DNA of 64,000 nucleotides, taken from contig CAJNOL010000101.1 of NCBI GenBank assembly GCA_905250125.1, positions 62,001 through 126,000 on the forward strand, in the 5' to 3' direction. Of the stretch, positions 48,028 to 59,825 are shown piece by piece. Numbering within the stretch: position 1 is the stretch's first letter; each line of letters begins with the position of its first letter. The translations under genes and the position numbers were made by a program. Under the pieces are notes generated by a model, which saw only the letters and a program-made list of their open reading frames with translations, was not told where the DNA came from and ran no database searches. This DNA is from Rotaria sordida (Eukaryota > Rotifera > Eurotatoria > Philodinida > Philodinidae).

Positions 48028-49164
48028 TCAATCAATATTGACTTGTTTAATAGCAGATGGTGATTGACAACGTTGATCAACTAGATAATCATTAGCATAT
48101 GGAGCACCTTGCCAAACTTGACCATAATCTTGTGTACGTTTTATTTCTGGTAATGGACGACGATATTTATATGGATTACTTGATATTTGTCCTCGAAAAC
48201 CTTCTGTTGGATGAAATAAATCCCACATACTTGCTGCTCGTTCAAGTTTTGCTGATGATGTCATTTCAAATTGTTTAGGTGGATATACTTTAGGTTTTTC
48301 TTCTTCAATAACAAATGCACCATGTCGCTATGAAATATTTAATTTAAAAACAAAACAAAAAAAGATATATATATATATACAAAAATATTAGAATTTAATT
48401 TATATACATACTCTTCCACGAAGAGGATAATTTGTGAAGTTTCGACTATTATATTGTTGTTCGAACGATACTTTTTCAACTAATGTTTGATCAACTGATT
48501 CAAGATTTTCAGATTTTAAATCAGTAATAGGTACTAATTTTAAATAAAATTTTTCGTTATTTACATTTCTAAATTTTAGTAAAATTTTCATTACCAATTC
48601 CTACTGTACGTATATGAAATGGATTAGCTGAATAACGTGTATTTTTCTTTGCATAAAGTCCTGTTTCTCCAGCAATACTAAACGCATTTCGATATGAACT
48701 TTCTTTTATTGTCATCCATTTATCTTGAATTTTTGCTCCTGGTCCATAAGATTCACCTGTTGGTTGTGACCAATCCCACCAACGTGATTCTTCATTTTTA
48801 ACATTATCAGTTTTGATAATACCAAATGGAGCATTAAAATTTGTTGCATTTGAATAAATCATATCAACTTTACGTCCAGCATGTGGATTATTTCGTGCTT
48901 CTAATCCTTGTGCAGGTAATTCATTGAAATTCGGTTCTGTATAAAGTGGTGGTGGACGAGAATGACCATACCAAAATGGAATATTTTCACGTTCAGGAAC
49001 TTCTTCTGATATTATTCGATAACTATTTGGACTAGATTTTCATTTAGAAAACGAATAAATATATGATTAAGAAAAAAAAAAAGACAAACTCAAGTAAAGT
49101 TTTACTTGAATTTTTCTGGAACTGCTTTTTTGTGAATGATGTCGGGATATGTGATGGTCGTCAT
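48028..49164 (-). CDS. Unrecognised 305-aa protein
   Basis: Four exons, 49106-49164, 48595-49031, 48412-48533 and 48028-48327, are in phase and give 305 aa. The start (MTTITYPDIIHKKAVPEKF) is the first Met in an open frame. The protein is rich in Pro, Tyr, Trp, Asn and Arg, without membrane segments or long helices. Repeated short aromatic motifs are seen, such as IPFWYGHSRPPPLYTEPNF, ESRWWDWSQPTGESYGPGA, SMWDLFHPTEGFRGQISSNP and YGQVWQGAPYANDY. Such extended, aromatic and proline-spaced chains are typical of microtubule inner proteins of cilia; that is only an analogy. It lies 207 bp upstream of NOXRED1 on the same strand. Confidence 0.75.
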
Positions 49165-50805
49165 TTTGATATACCGAATTCACTCCTAAGATAAAATTGT
49201 GTCTGTGTTTTTTTTAAAGCATTAAATTTTTTGTCAATGAAATCAATCTACCTACGGATCAATATCAATTCGCTTTTTATATTTTTTTCATCTTATATTC
49301 CAATGTCTTGTTTTATTATATAGAACGAAAATGTTTTTTTTCTCATACTTGTCAACCAAAAAAATGTAAAGTTCAACGGTTTCTGCTCGCAAACAGGTCT
49401 AATTTTCCCTTATCGTTTATTTTGTAGTCTGTTATGTAATATGAATATAGATGAATATTAAGAAAGATCATAGGCAGTGCAACATTTTAAATCTAGACTA
49501 GGCTCAGTAATCTTTATAAGATCACTACTGAAAAAGTATAATGGGGCGAAGGAGAGGCAAATCTTTTTATGTCATTCAGATGAAATACAGTTAGTGCGTT
49601 TTGTTTCCAACTCATATTTTAGAATGTACAAATCTGATACGATTCAGAAAACGTTCACAACTTCTGTGAAAAGATGTGCATTAAATAAATACGTCAACAT
49701 TTATTTTTATTTAATTTCGACTCTCGAAAGAAGATTTTTTAGATCTACGTTACTGAAAAACAAAATACTGATGAAGCAACAGTGTTCACACAAGAAAAGG
49801 AATTATATTGTTGAAAATTTTCAACATCTTTTAGTTTATCTCACTTTAGTTTTCGATACTGTTCTTCTTCGCTAGTTTCATTGAAGTTACAACTTCAAGT
49901 CATTAGCAATGTTGGGCCCAATATTGAATCTATCCTCAAGAATGTTTTCTAAAACTGCTTCACTACGAACTTGTTACTATTTGCCGTCGAAGACGGTGAA
50001 AAATTTTAACGTTTGTATAAGAATTTCGATGCACTATATAAATCTATAAGTTTGACAGAATGAGAACCAAATGTTTGAGCTTACCCTAGCCTATGATATT
50101 TGAATCTATGATTGGTTTCAGTCTATCCAAGCCTCATGGCTAGAGTTCTTCGAGTTAGTTCCGGAGTCGACTGGCTCTACTTATGGTTCAGCTACCTATA
50201 GGACAGAAGTGATCTACAGAACATCAGAGATTGAAACAAGAGAAAATCTCATTCATTATTTTTATAAAAATTTTATAGACTAGAGTAAAATATCTATATA
50301 CTGTTTCGGTTATAATATCTCTTATGAAATACATACAAGGTGTACTAATTCTATTTTTTATTTCATGATTTATATTAATAGGAAACAAACATACCTTTTT
50401 TTTCTCGCCCTATCTTAACACATTCAATAGTGCTGACATTTCAAATGTCTTCTACAGTTCGTTGTCATAGCAACCAAACATTATCAAAGTGCATTCGTGC
50501 GTTATCCAATTTATAGATATCTCTAATATATAATAAAAACCTTTTCAATTATTTAATTTTATATAAAAATATTAACTTTTAAAAAGCAACTTTTTTTTTA
50601 ATTCAAAAAATTTTTCCTTATTTCTTATTCGTTATTCTCGTACCGTCTCTTTCTCTATATCTAGGTTAAGGTAAAGTGTCATCTTTATTAAATGATTAAT
50701 CATATGTTGGAAAAAAAGAAATTTCTCGTCCATCTATATTTAATAACATTGAGTCATTTTATTATGTCGCAATGTTTCTATAGATTCTTATGCAATTGAA
50801 TTTTG
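49165..50805. other. Intergenic region with a diverged repeat
   Basis: About 1.6 kb. The frame 49477-49875 (132 codons) has no motif and unlike codon use, and is not called. The stretch 49,976-50,150 resembles 15,770-15,930. The right end holds the promoter of the SERTA gene. Confidence 0.45.
49976..50150. repeat. Dispersed diverged repeat, copy 2
   Basis: Shares the ordered words listed for 15,770-16,100, in the same orientation. No terminal repeats or target duplication were resolved. Confidence 0.45.
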
Positions 50806-50815
50806 TATATAAAAG
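50806..50815 (+). promoter_or_regulatory. TATA box of the SERTA gene
   Basis: TATATAAAAG lies 73-82 bp upstream of the start codon, a normal distance for a TATA box with a short 5' UTR. A strong TATA box suits an inducible gene. Confidence 0.6.
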
Positions 50816-50887
50816 CAACGAAATCATTTGTTTATCATTCTTTTTAGATTTTTTCACAATTCAAATCTCATAATATTTGCACATACA

Positions 50888-51595
50888 ATGACAAATCCAA
50901 CAGAACTAATGCAATTGTATATTTTATTATCATATGAAAAGGTGTGTGTATATATGAAGAAAAAAAACACAATTAAATAAAATAATATTTTTATATTTTT
51001 GTTTTGTCAGTTACAACGTTCAACAATAAGCCAACATCGTCGACCGATAGAAGCTTCATTACATAATCGTTTGTTAGTTTGGCGTTTTTTAAAAAAAATT
51101 GAAAATGAACCAATAACTTGCGAACATGAACTTTTCATAAATAGTCATAATAATAATAATAATAATAGTTTCGATTATAACAATCCATGGATAATTGATT
51201 TCAATACAAATTGTGAAAATGATAATGGAATTGATATGGATATTGATTCTGATATAGTAAATGTTTTAGGCAATGATGAAATAAATAATAATTCTACATG
51301 TGAAACAATGAATATTGATCAAACATCAGATGTAACTGCATTATTAAAACGTGCGATCGGTTCTGAAAGAAGACAAAAGTCATCGACAGATAATTTTTAT
51401 TTTCATGATAGTAATAATAATAATAATAATACAAATCTTGATCATATGTCAGAAACAAATACATTTGAAGAAACTGAGCAATTTTTTCATGATCTATGTA
51501 ATGAATTAACAAATACGACAGCTTCAATTGTATCATCTTCAACAACAAATGTATTTAATTTTTCAACATCACATGAACAAACACTTATTCATTAG
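50888..51595 (+). CDS. SERTA-domain-like nuclear regulator
   Basis: Two exons, 50888-50941 and 51011-51595, give 212 aa. The N-terminal 50 residues read LYILLSYEKLQRS, then a short basic spacer, then EASLHNRLLVWRFLKKIENE. This matches the SERTA pattern (helix with KL-X-S, then acidic-X-LR-X-LL/VLVANTLRRIQEE) of SERTAD/TRIP-Br cell-cycle and transcription cofactors; the related IER family is an alternative. The rest is an Asn/Asp/Ser-rich disordered region with short acidic helices (ETEQFFHDLCNELTN), like the transactivating tail of SERTAD proteins. The codon run AAT-AAT gives two poly-Asn tracts. The TATA box upstream is clear. Confidence 0.6.
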
Positions 51596-52446
51596 AAAAA
51601 GAAAAAAAAAGAACGTTTTTGTGTCTTCTTTTGTTTTAAAATTATAAGACAGTAGTTTATAACAAAAAAAAACAAACAAACAAAATCTTTTTTTTTTGTT
51701 CTTCTTCATTTTGTAAGATATCATTAGATTGTTTCTTTCTCATTGTTTTATTTTTCGTTTCCTCGATATAATAATCGTCTATCATAACACATCGATCAAG
51801 TTCTCTATTGTTCGAATGATTTTTGTGTTTAACTCCAATCCGGTCTGTCATTTTTCTCTTTTTATAATGATGCTGATTTCTTAGTTTATCAATGATATGA
51901 GTAAGCGATTTTAAAACGCGTTTATATGTTTAATTATTTGTTGCCTATTCGATCTTATTACTTCAGATGTTTTCTTGTTTCTGAGTGTTTTTATTTAAAT
52001 AAAACAAAATAAAACTCAAGAGATAATGAATTTTTTCTTTGATATTACTTTTCACTGGTTTTTTATTTCTAAATACTCTTCCTTGTTTTTTTTTCATTTC
52101 ACACACGTTGTATCGCGTGCAAACACACAATCATATTGATCTATCTATTGCAAACGTAAATGCTTTTTTTCTAAAGAAAAAAAAAAAAGAAATCTCGAAG
52201 GTTACACGACCGTCAGTTTTCATCAAGGAAAGTGGGAGAGGAAAAGACGAAGAATGTTGTTTTTTAATAAAATAGACAGCATCTTGAGTGCATATCACAG
52301 GAATATTTAAGCGGAAAAATGGTTTCTAACACAGTAGTCATTATATTATTTTTTTTTTATATATAGCAACACGGAATTACATTTTTTTTTGAAGAAGAAG
52401 AAAAAAAGGAAAAGAGAAGAGTAAACATTTACATTTAGTTAGCAAA
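51596..52446. other. Intergenic between SERTA and PSD genes
   Basis: About 850 bp. T-rich and A-rich runs dominate. A purine-rich block (GAAGAAGAAGAAAAAAAGGA and on) at 52,390-52,425 directly precedes the PSD start codon. No other feature recognised. Confidence 0.45.
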
Positions 52447-54309
52447 ATGGATGATAATAATTCTGGCACATCTTTGAATGATGATAATAATCAATTGATA
52501 GCAAAATCAATAGAAGATTCATCTGAATTTCTTTCAACTATTGATGATGAAGAAATTCGTCAAGTTCAAACAGCTTTTTCCAATATAATTGATGAAACAT
52601 GTTCAAATAATCCAAATTCTAATAGAAATATATTTGAACATACATATATTACACAAGATAGTTTTGCTTTTTTTTTTCGTTCTATTATACCAACACAAGA
52701 AATAGTTCAACAAGATTTTGAACCTGAATCACAACAAAATTTATTTAAATATGAAGATCAAGAAGGTATAAAATATGCTTTTAAAGTTTTTGATCGTCGT
52801 ACAAATCGTTTAATATATGAACAAATGCCAACTTATCATAAATATGCTATGAGATTATTATTTCGTGGTCCTGTTCAACGTGAATTATTACTTACAAGTG
52901 CAATAAGAAATTTTTTTGCTCGTGAAACATTACGTTTAGGTAAAGAATTTGATGATCCAAAATCACGTAAACATATACTAACATTTATTAAAATGTATCA
53001 AATTGATTTAAATGAATTACTTGAACCAGATATATCAAAATATTTTACATTTAATGAATTTTTTTATCGAAAATTAAAACCTAATGCAAGACCTATTGAT
53101 AATCAAGATGATCCAAATATAATTGTATCAGCTGCTGATTGTCGTTTAATTTTATTTGATAATATATCTGAAGCAACACATATATGGATAAAAGGTAATC
53201 AATTTTCTCTTCGATATTTATTTGATGATGAAATATTAGCACAAGAATTTGATGGTGGTTCAATAGCAGTATTTCGTTTAGCACCAGCTGATTATCATCG
53301 TTTTCATTCACCAATTAAAGGAATTATTGGACAAAATATAAAAACTATAACTGGTACTTATTATACAGTTAATCCAATTGCAATCAGACAAAGATTAGAT
53401 GTATTAACAAGAAATCAACGAGCAATGATTACTATTGAAAGTAATTATTTTGAGAGAGTAGTTTTTATAGCCATTGGAGCATTACTTGTTGGTTCAGTTA
53501 ATTTTACGGTTACACCATATCAATCAATTGAAAAAGGCGATGAACTTGGTAAGATCAAAGGCAATCTTTATATTTTTTATTTCGTATATTAATAAAATAT
53601 GTTGAATAACTGTCATTACAAAAGTCCTGAGAAAAAAAAATTTTTTCATTCCTTTGAAAATAATTAGTGAGAATTTGAAAACAATTTCTTCAAATCAAAA
53701 TTTTGAAATCTTTCTGAATGTGTGTAAATATTTGTTTTTTAATCGACACTAGTCTTCGTTCTTACAACGTGTTTGTTCATAGTTACAATCAAATATAAGG
53801 CAAATAAATAGTCTGAACCGATATTTCAAATGAGTATACAATCGTATTTCAAATGAAGACTTTTTAATATTCTTCAGTAACTTTTATATGGTTAAAAAAT
53901 GAACGAATATTTTATTTCAAGACTTTTCCAACAGAAATTACGTTAGTTTATTATTGAGAAAAACTTCAAGTTTGGATAATAAAAATTCTCATTTATTAGA
54001 ATTGTAAATGATAATGTGAATAAAAGTAAATATTGTATTTATATAGGTTATTTTGCATATGGTGGTAGTACAATTGTTATTGTCTTTAAAGCTGGTATGG
54101 TAAAATGGGATGACGATTTACTACATAATTCAAAGAATTCTATGGAAACACTTGTTCGTATGGGTGAACATATTGGTCAACGAACAAGTGAAGAAGAACG
54201 ACAAAAATATTTATTAAATGTTCCAAACGATAACAAGAAAAATACAACAATATCACAACTTTTAAGTCATTTTCCTAAGTCGGATAGTTTAAGTAATATT
54301 AATGTATAA
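52447..54309 (+). CDS. Phosphatidylserine decarboxylase proenzyme, PSD2/type II-like
   Basis: Makes phosphatidylethanolamine from phosphatidylserine; the proenzyme cleaves itself to create a pyruvoyl cofactor. Exons 52447-53548 and 54047-54309 are in phase and give 454 aa. Recognisable blocks in order: FKVFDRRTNRLIYEQMPTYH and MRLLFRGPVQ, FTFNEFFYRKLKPNARPID, SAADCRL (catalytic Asp region), IWIKGNQFSL, APADYHRFHSPIKG (with the conserved Asp and His), FIAIGALLVGSVNFT, and YFAYGGSTIVIVF, where the GGST Gly-Ser bond is the self-cleavage site. This block set is that of fungal and plant PSD2/PSD3 and many bacteria. The ordinary animal mitochondrial PISD carries LGST. There is no mitochondrial presequence and no C2 or EF-hand domain at the N-terminus, which is acidic and disordered (about 1-60). 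The 498-bp intron falls just before GGST. Confidence 0.9.
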
Positions 54310-57300
54310 TTCTTTTTTTCCTATAAAATATTCTCTAAGCTGTTGTGATTCGTTTTACATTGTGATAAATTCAAATTTTTATTCTGTTTTATCTATAACA
54401 AAAAGAAAGTTTTTTTTTCGAATCTTTTTTCTGTTCATATAATTTTAGAGATTTGATATATGGACAACAACATTCGTTAGTGACGTGACTTCCTAAAATT
54501 GTAATACATGTATCCCGGAATAATGAATTTTTCTAGAGCTAAGTTTTATATGTTACATGTATTTTAATTTATTCTAGATGCCCTGGAAAAAAACCAGCTC
54601 TAAAAACCTTTGTTCGGAGAAGTTATCAGTAAAAAACTAGTGTTAACCAGGACATTCACTTTTACTGCATGCATTTTAACTAAAAAAAAACTCTGAACTA
54701 AGGCAGTATTTTTGCAAACTAAATAGTATATTCTCCAGACAATTCCTGAGGCTACAAAATTTCTATCCAAAGTTCTTTTTCGGAGCATGTCTAGATATTT
54801 CAAAAAACTCGATTTACATTTCATTAGCCACGTGACGGTGTATGAATGTATAAACGAAAAAAAAGATGCTTTTATAACCAAATAAGAAGTTCAAAATCAC
54901 TTCCAAATCGTAAAAATTCTTCTTTATAATTTCTATATGATGGTAAAACAAAAATTTTTGTTTCGGGACGTTATAGGATCTTTAGAAAATCGATCTTTTA
55001 GAGGACATTTTTTAGAGTTTGATTTTGCTGAAAATTTTATCGTAGATAGAATTTGTATCATCGAATCTATCCTGAAGTTTTCAGATTTTTTTTCTTATAT
55101 GGTTAGAGAAATATTCGCTAATTACATTTTATCAATTAATTAATTTTAATTGATAGTCAGCTGGAAGAGTCAACATTTTTACACGTGCCTATGCTAAGAT
55201 AACTTAGTCAAAAAATCTCTGTGGAGAATCAAAGTCAAATGAAAAGTTGGCATATCTCATTTTGTCTGAAATGGCTCATATATAAGTATATTTATGGATA
55301 ATTATAATAAATCATCATTCACATCATCACTGAATCATTATCCACTTTCAACTTATAGAGACTGCCTGATTAGATTTTTGTTTATCTATCTTCTGTGGCA
55401 AGAAGACTGGAGAATACTATCCCCGAATGGATGGTCTTTTGGAATTGTGACTTAAGATTCTCTACAAAAAAAAAATGGGCAAATGCAAAATTAAAAGTAC
55501 TGATTGAACAAAAAAAAATACGCATCAGTGTCATTCTTAATTTAAAACTAAGTCGAACTCTGCATCGCATATAACAAAAAACTCTTTCAAATTTTTCTGA
55601 ATCCTTTCCATGATGCTATAAACACCAGAAAAGTCTAACATTACGAGTCGAGATTTTCATTGCAGTAATTTCAGATTGAACCTAAAGTGAAAATGCAGAC
55701 ATAGTGTTATTCCATATGATGATTATTTCCACTGAAACTGTCGAAAGAAAGATTCCAATTTACTAATGTTAGATGTGGATCCTCTATAAGACACAGAACA
55801 GGATGGATAACTCTGCGAAGTCATCAAAAATGAAGTCATTTATGCAAATGGTATCAGCTGATAGGAAAGAAGCTTTCATTGTACAGAAAATTTGTCTATC
55901 AGTTTTTTTCTTGTCAGAAGTCCTGAGAATATGTAGATTTTTTGACAAAATAAGAATGGATAGAATGAGTTAGGAATCTGCAAAATGGTTTCGAACAATT
56001 ATTTCTATCGAGAATTAGACCATACATTTTCATACTTATTATTTTGTTCTAGTTAAAAAGCTCCACATCGGCTATGCCTATTTACGATTCCAATAACAAT
56101 CCTTTTCTGATCAAGGTTTTCGTTCCAAGAGTCGAAAGTTTTCGATAACTTGTATAGGTTTTAAATATGTAAAACACAATTTACATAAGTTTCACTCAGT
56201 AGCTGTTGAACCATTCTTTTATTTATACATTTTTTTGCTATTTATAGTATGAACTTCCTAGTTTCAGTGTTGTACTTGTCTATCTTGAAGAAAAAACCTT
56301 TGATATTTGTAGACACTAGAGAATAGATAAGAAGATTTAGGTTTAGTCTTTGAAATAATTATTTCCGAATTGGCTCTAAAAATAGTAGTAATAGTCCTGC
56401 AGATTCTGAGTTTTGATACATTCAAATGGATTTTTAAAGTAACGACGATTCAAGATCAATTGTATAGGTTTTGTATGCATTCATAAACTGAGACTTCTGA
56501 AAGAATGTTTAGAACCAGAAAAAAATTCTGACTCGGACAAAAAACCTAGTTTTATATATTCTTAGTTCTGATACATACATATAAAAGCATGCTCGCATTG
56601 CTAAAGAGTCAAAACATTCATGGAGATTTTACATATATTCGAACAGTTATTTAGATTATAAAAGACATTGCTTGTTTTTAGAAACGAAATCGAATCTACA
56701 GGATCGAAACTAGAATAAAAGTAATTTTAGAGATCTCGAGTCACTAGCTCTAGCTCAGATAAATGAGCTGGTAGATAGTTCTAGATCATTTAACCTCGAA
56801 CTAGCCAACAAATACAGTTATCCGAACTGAAATATACTCATTTCTGACTGATTGTAGCATCGCTCTTATTGTAAAGATTGGTGAGATTTTGTTTAAAAAT
56901 TATATTCATCAAGTTATGTATCTGATTAGATATCAGAGTATAGCGTAGTTGTTTAAAAGGTTAAAGATAACAAGCTTTCATTGTCTGAAGCAATGAAGAT
57001 AATAAATGATTTGTTTTTTGTAATGTATTAATATTTTCAGTAGAGTATAATAACAACAAGAGAAATATTTATAGAAACTAGAATACTTATTAATTCTTTA
57101 CTAGTTGTTGGCACAATACTCAAAGCTAGTCATTCGTAGTCATTTTTTAGTTAGAATATCAATTCCACGAGTGAACTTTTATTTATTTATTTTTTTACTG
57201 CTAAGCATCATTCATAAGTACGATACATTCATTTCTTTGCCGTTTTGAATGCCAATTACTAAAGTGAAAAGATTGAATGTTTGATGCGTTAAATAAAATG

Positions 57301-57813
57301 ATAGTCATTTTAAAAAAATACCTGACAAAATATATTCTATCACATGATGTATTCTTTTATATCCATATTCCTATTCTGTTTACATTTATTCATCTAACAC
57401 AGAATGTTTCAACAATAAATAAGTCTTGTGACCGTAATAATATGGTTATAGAATGTGTTTAACTATGGCTATATTCATTTCTTCAATAACATCAAAACTA
57501 TACGCAATAAACTCCGACTATTCAAATACAATCATCGAATCTATATTTAACTATTTTTTATTTACACGTTTCATTCATCAGAATGTACATCGTACATTCG
57601 TGATAATAGTTTTTTTAAATCCATAAAAATATGTTATCGTAAATCCTTGGTATGTATGAGTACTAATTTTGTGTACCATTCATATTTACTCATAATAGTA
57701 CAACAAGCAACCTATAAATATTGATGAAAATCAGTGCAATCGTATTTTTAGTTTTCTTTTAATACAAGTTATTTGATTTCAAATAAAAAAATATGTAAAA
57801 AATATCAACAATC
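54310..57813. other. 3.5-kb gene-free intergenic region
   Basis: Contains only short frames without gene-like codon use (54600-54881 minus, 54937-55143 plus, 55382-55570 minus, 55773-55973 plus, 57277-57462 plus). Direct words GTTAGTGACGTGAC (54,476) and ATTAGCCACGTGAC (54,823) recur. A small exact hairpin GAATGTAC-ATC-GTACATTC occurs at 57,581-57,599. No RNA gene or defined mobile element recognised. Confidence 0.4.
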
Positions 57814-57910
57814 ATGTGGATTATAGCATTGTTACTTTTTTTTTCGGTGACAAGTGCTTCTAGTATAGAAAGCAATGATGTCGACACAGACGAGCTTCAA
57901 CCGAATCAAG
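57814..57910 (+). CDS. Orphan signal-peptide exon (possible gene or relic)
   Basis: The frame MWIIALLLFFSVTSASSIES, followed by an acidic stretch to PNQ, looks like a secreted protein start and ends at an AAG/GTCAAT donor in phase 1. No convincing following exon could be fixed. A phase-matching acceptor at 57,965-57,972 gives only 26 more codons before a stop (KIAEHQYKALRSISDTISSR), and another at 58,150-58,156 enters the frame RCIIRMNPTYAAKIRIFESC. It may be a short secreted-protein gene, a decayed gene, or chance. Confidence 0.25.
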
Positions 57911-58677
57911 GTCAATACCATTTATTGATCTGATGTGAAAACAGATTACTTGAAGTACTAAAAATTGCTGAACACCAATACAAAGCCCTGAGATCAATCT
58001 CGGATACTATTTCCAGTAGACCAAAAACTGACTGTTGAAAATTTTTCGAGCAATTCTTGCAACAAAATAGAGCAAATATCAAGGCATGGACTAATGCAAA
58101 TTGTCGTGATTATATTGGTAGTGGAATATATATCGCATTCATTGTAAAACCAGATTCTTTTAGATGCATCATTCGGATGAATCCTACATATGCAGCAAAA
58201 ATACGTATATTCGAGTCTTGTATAGAAACCCGTCGTCTTTTAATTTGGCTTTTTTCATCTTTTTTTTTTTGTAAAAAACTCATTTTACTAAAAATCAAAT
58301 TCGAAGATTTATTCGAAATGAAATTGATACATAAACAACTTAATAATCAGTATAAATACAAAACACAAAAAACTTTTTAATTGCATCTTTTTTTATCGTA
58401 TAATCTTTTATAAATAACATAGATTATCAATGTATTTAAAGATAAAAATAAAATATACAAAAAGTAAAACAATAATAGAAAAAAAAGCAATATACTAATC
58501 ACTAATGCACATCACTGCAAACATTGCTTGATAAGTCGTCAAGAAAGATCTTAAAATGTACAATTTACACATCAAACTGAGAATTCTTTGAAATAGTGAG
58601 TCAGTAAGTTATAATAAACACAAAAAAAAAATAAATAAATACATAGAATAAAAAGCAGATAGAAAAATTTTCACTAA

Positions 58678-59825
58678 TTAAACTTCAATACGACGAGCTT
58701 GTTGTTGTAAACGTTCATTTGCAATTTCTTTCAATGTTATTGTTTTCTCATGATCAATATAAACATAAGGTACTGTTGTTGATGATGATTTGGATATTGA
58801 ATTAGTCGTTGCTAATGAATTATTTCGATTAATTGTACTAGTTTGATTTGAATTAGATTGTTGATGATGATTACAACATGATAAAACAGTTCGTTTATAT
58901 GATTGTTGAACAGTAGATTCTTTCATTAATTCAATATGTGATTCATCCGTAGCAATCGGTATTTCTGATTCTGTTGAAACACCTAGAAATAGAAATGATT
59001 TTGATATATTATAAAATAACTTTTTTTGTTCTCATATACCGCTTTCATCCATTGAAATTGGTATTGATTCTGATTTTAATTCAACATAATTAAGTTCTGG
59101 AGAAAGCTCTTTTTCAACAGGTTGTTTAAGTCTTGCAATAAATTGTCCTTCTTCTTCTTCATTTTCTTCTAGATTATCATTATTATTATTATTTTCTCTA
59201 TGACAAGGAAGTGTATCAAAAGGTATGTAGTTTTCTGATAAATTTGGTTCAGAATTTCGATAAGAAAATGTTGCTCCAGAAGTTAATGAAACTGATGAAG
59301 AGGATGATGATGAAAAAAGAATTGATGATGGTACTCGACGTGTAACACCTTGATCGGATTGTGTACGTCGTCGTCGATGATGATGATGGTGATGATGATG
59401 GCGTGATGTTGATGAAACATTTGTTAGTGTAGATGAAGATGATATAATTGTTCCTCGTCGTTGTTGTTCTAGTAATTGTTTTGATCGAATTGATATACGT
59501 TGATCTAAACAATCAACAAGACGACGTGCTTGTTTACAACGAAATGCATAACGTGCTTGACCCAGTGGTGCACGACGACCACATTCAAGAATAAATATCG
59601 AACCATCTAAACCATAACGTTTGATTGTTTCTAATGGTATATGTAATGATTGTCGATGTTTTTGTCTTATACATAAACTATCATTTGACACATGAATTTT
59701 TGCTGATGCATGTTTTCGACCACAGGAATTAATATTATCAACTTTAAATATATCATCATTGGTTGATATTGATGTATCAATGAGATCACTTAAAAGATTA
59801 TTCGATGAATTATTATTACCCATAT
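58678..59825 (-). CDS. FRS2: FRS2-like FGF-receptor adaptor (PTB domain)
   Basis: Membrane-anchored docking protein that links activated FGF or neurotrophin receptors to Grb2 and Shp2. Exons 59040-59825 (coding from 59823) and 58678-58982 are in phase and give 362 aa. The protein starts MGNNNSSNN, a good N-myristoylation signal (Gly2). Residues about 35-115 are an IRS-type PTB domain: KIHVSNDSLCIRQ, LHIPLETIKRYGLDGSIFIL, ECGRRAPLGQARYAFRCKQA and RLVDCLDQRI. Then comes a Ser/His/Arg-rich linker with eight consecutive His, an acidic Glu run, and Tyr sites LNYVELKSE and VPYVYIDHEKT, candidate SH2-binding sites. The C-terminal helix TLKEIANERLQQQARR matches the end of FRS2/3-type proteins. A splice acceptor two bases before the ATG means a 5' UTR exon lies upstream. 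Human FRS2 is about 508 aa, so this version is shorter. Confidence 0.85.

Noticed and set aside
49477..49875. 132-codon plus-strand open frame
   Set aside because: Composition and codon use do not match real genes here; no splice partners or motifs.
53549..54046. Possible palindrome in the PSD intron
   Set aside because: Only short, weak inverted matches (AATGAGAATTT-like words); not better than chance in AT-rich DNA.
58057..58380. 107-codon frame downstream of the signal-peptide exon at 57814
   Set aside because: Three different frames are open in part of this stretch, so none is specifically supported as coding; kept only as a note under the orphan exon.
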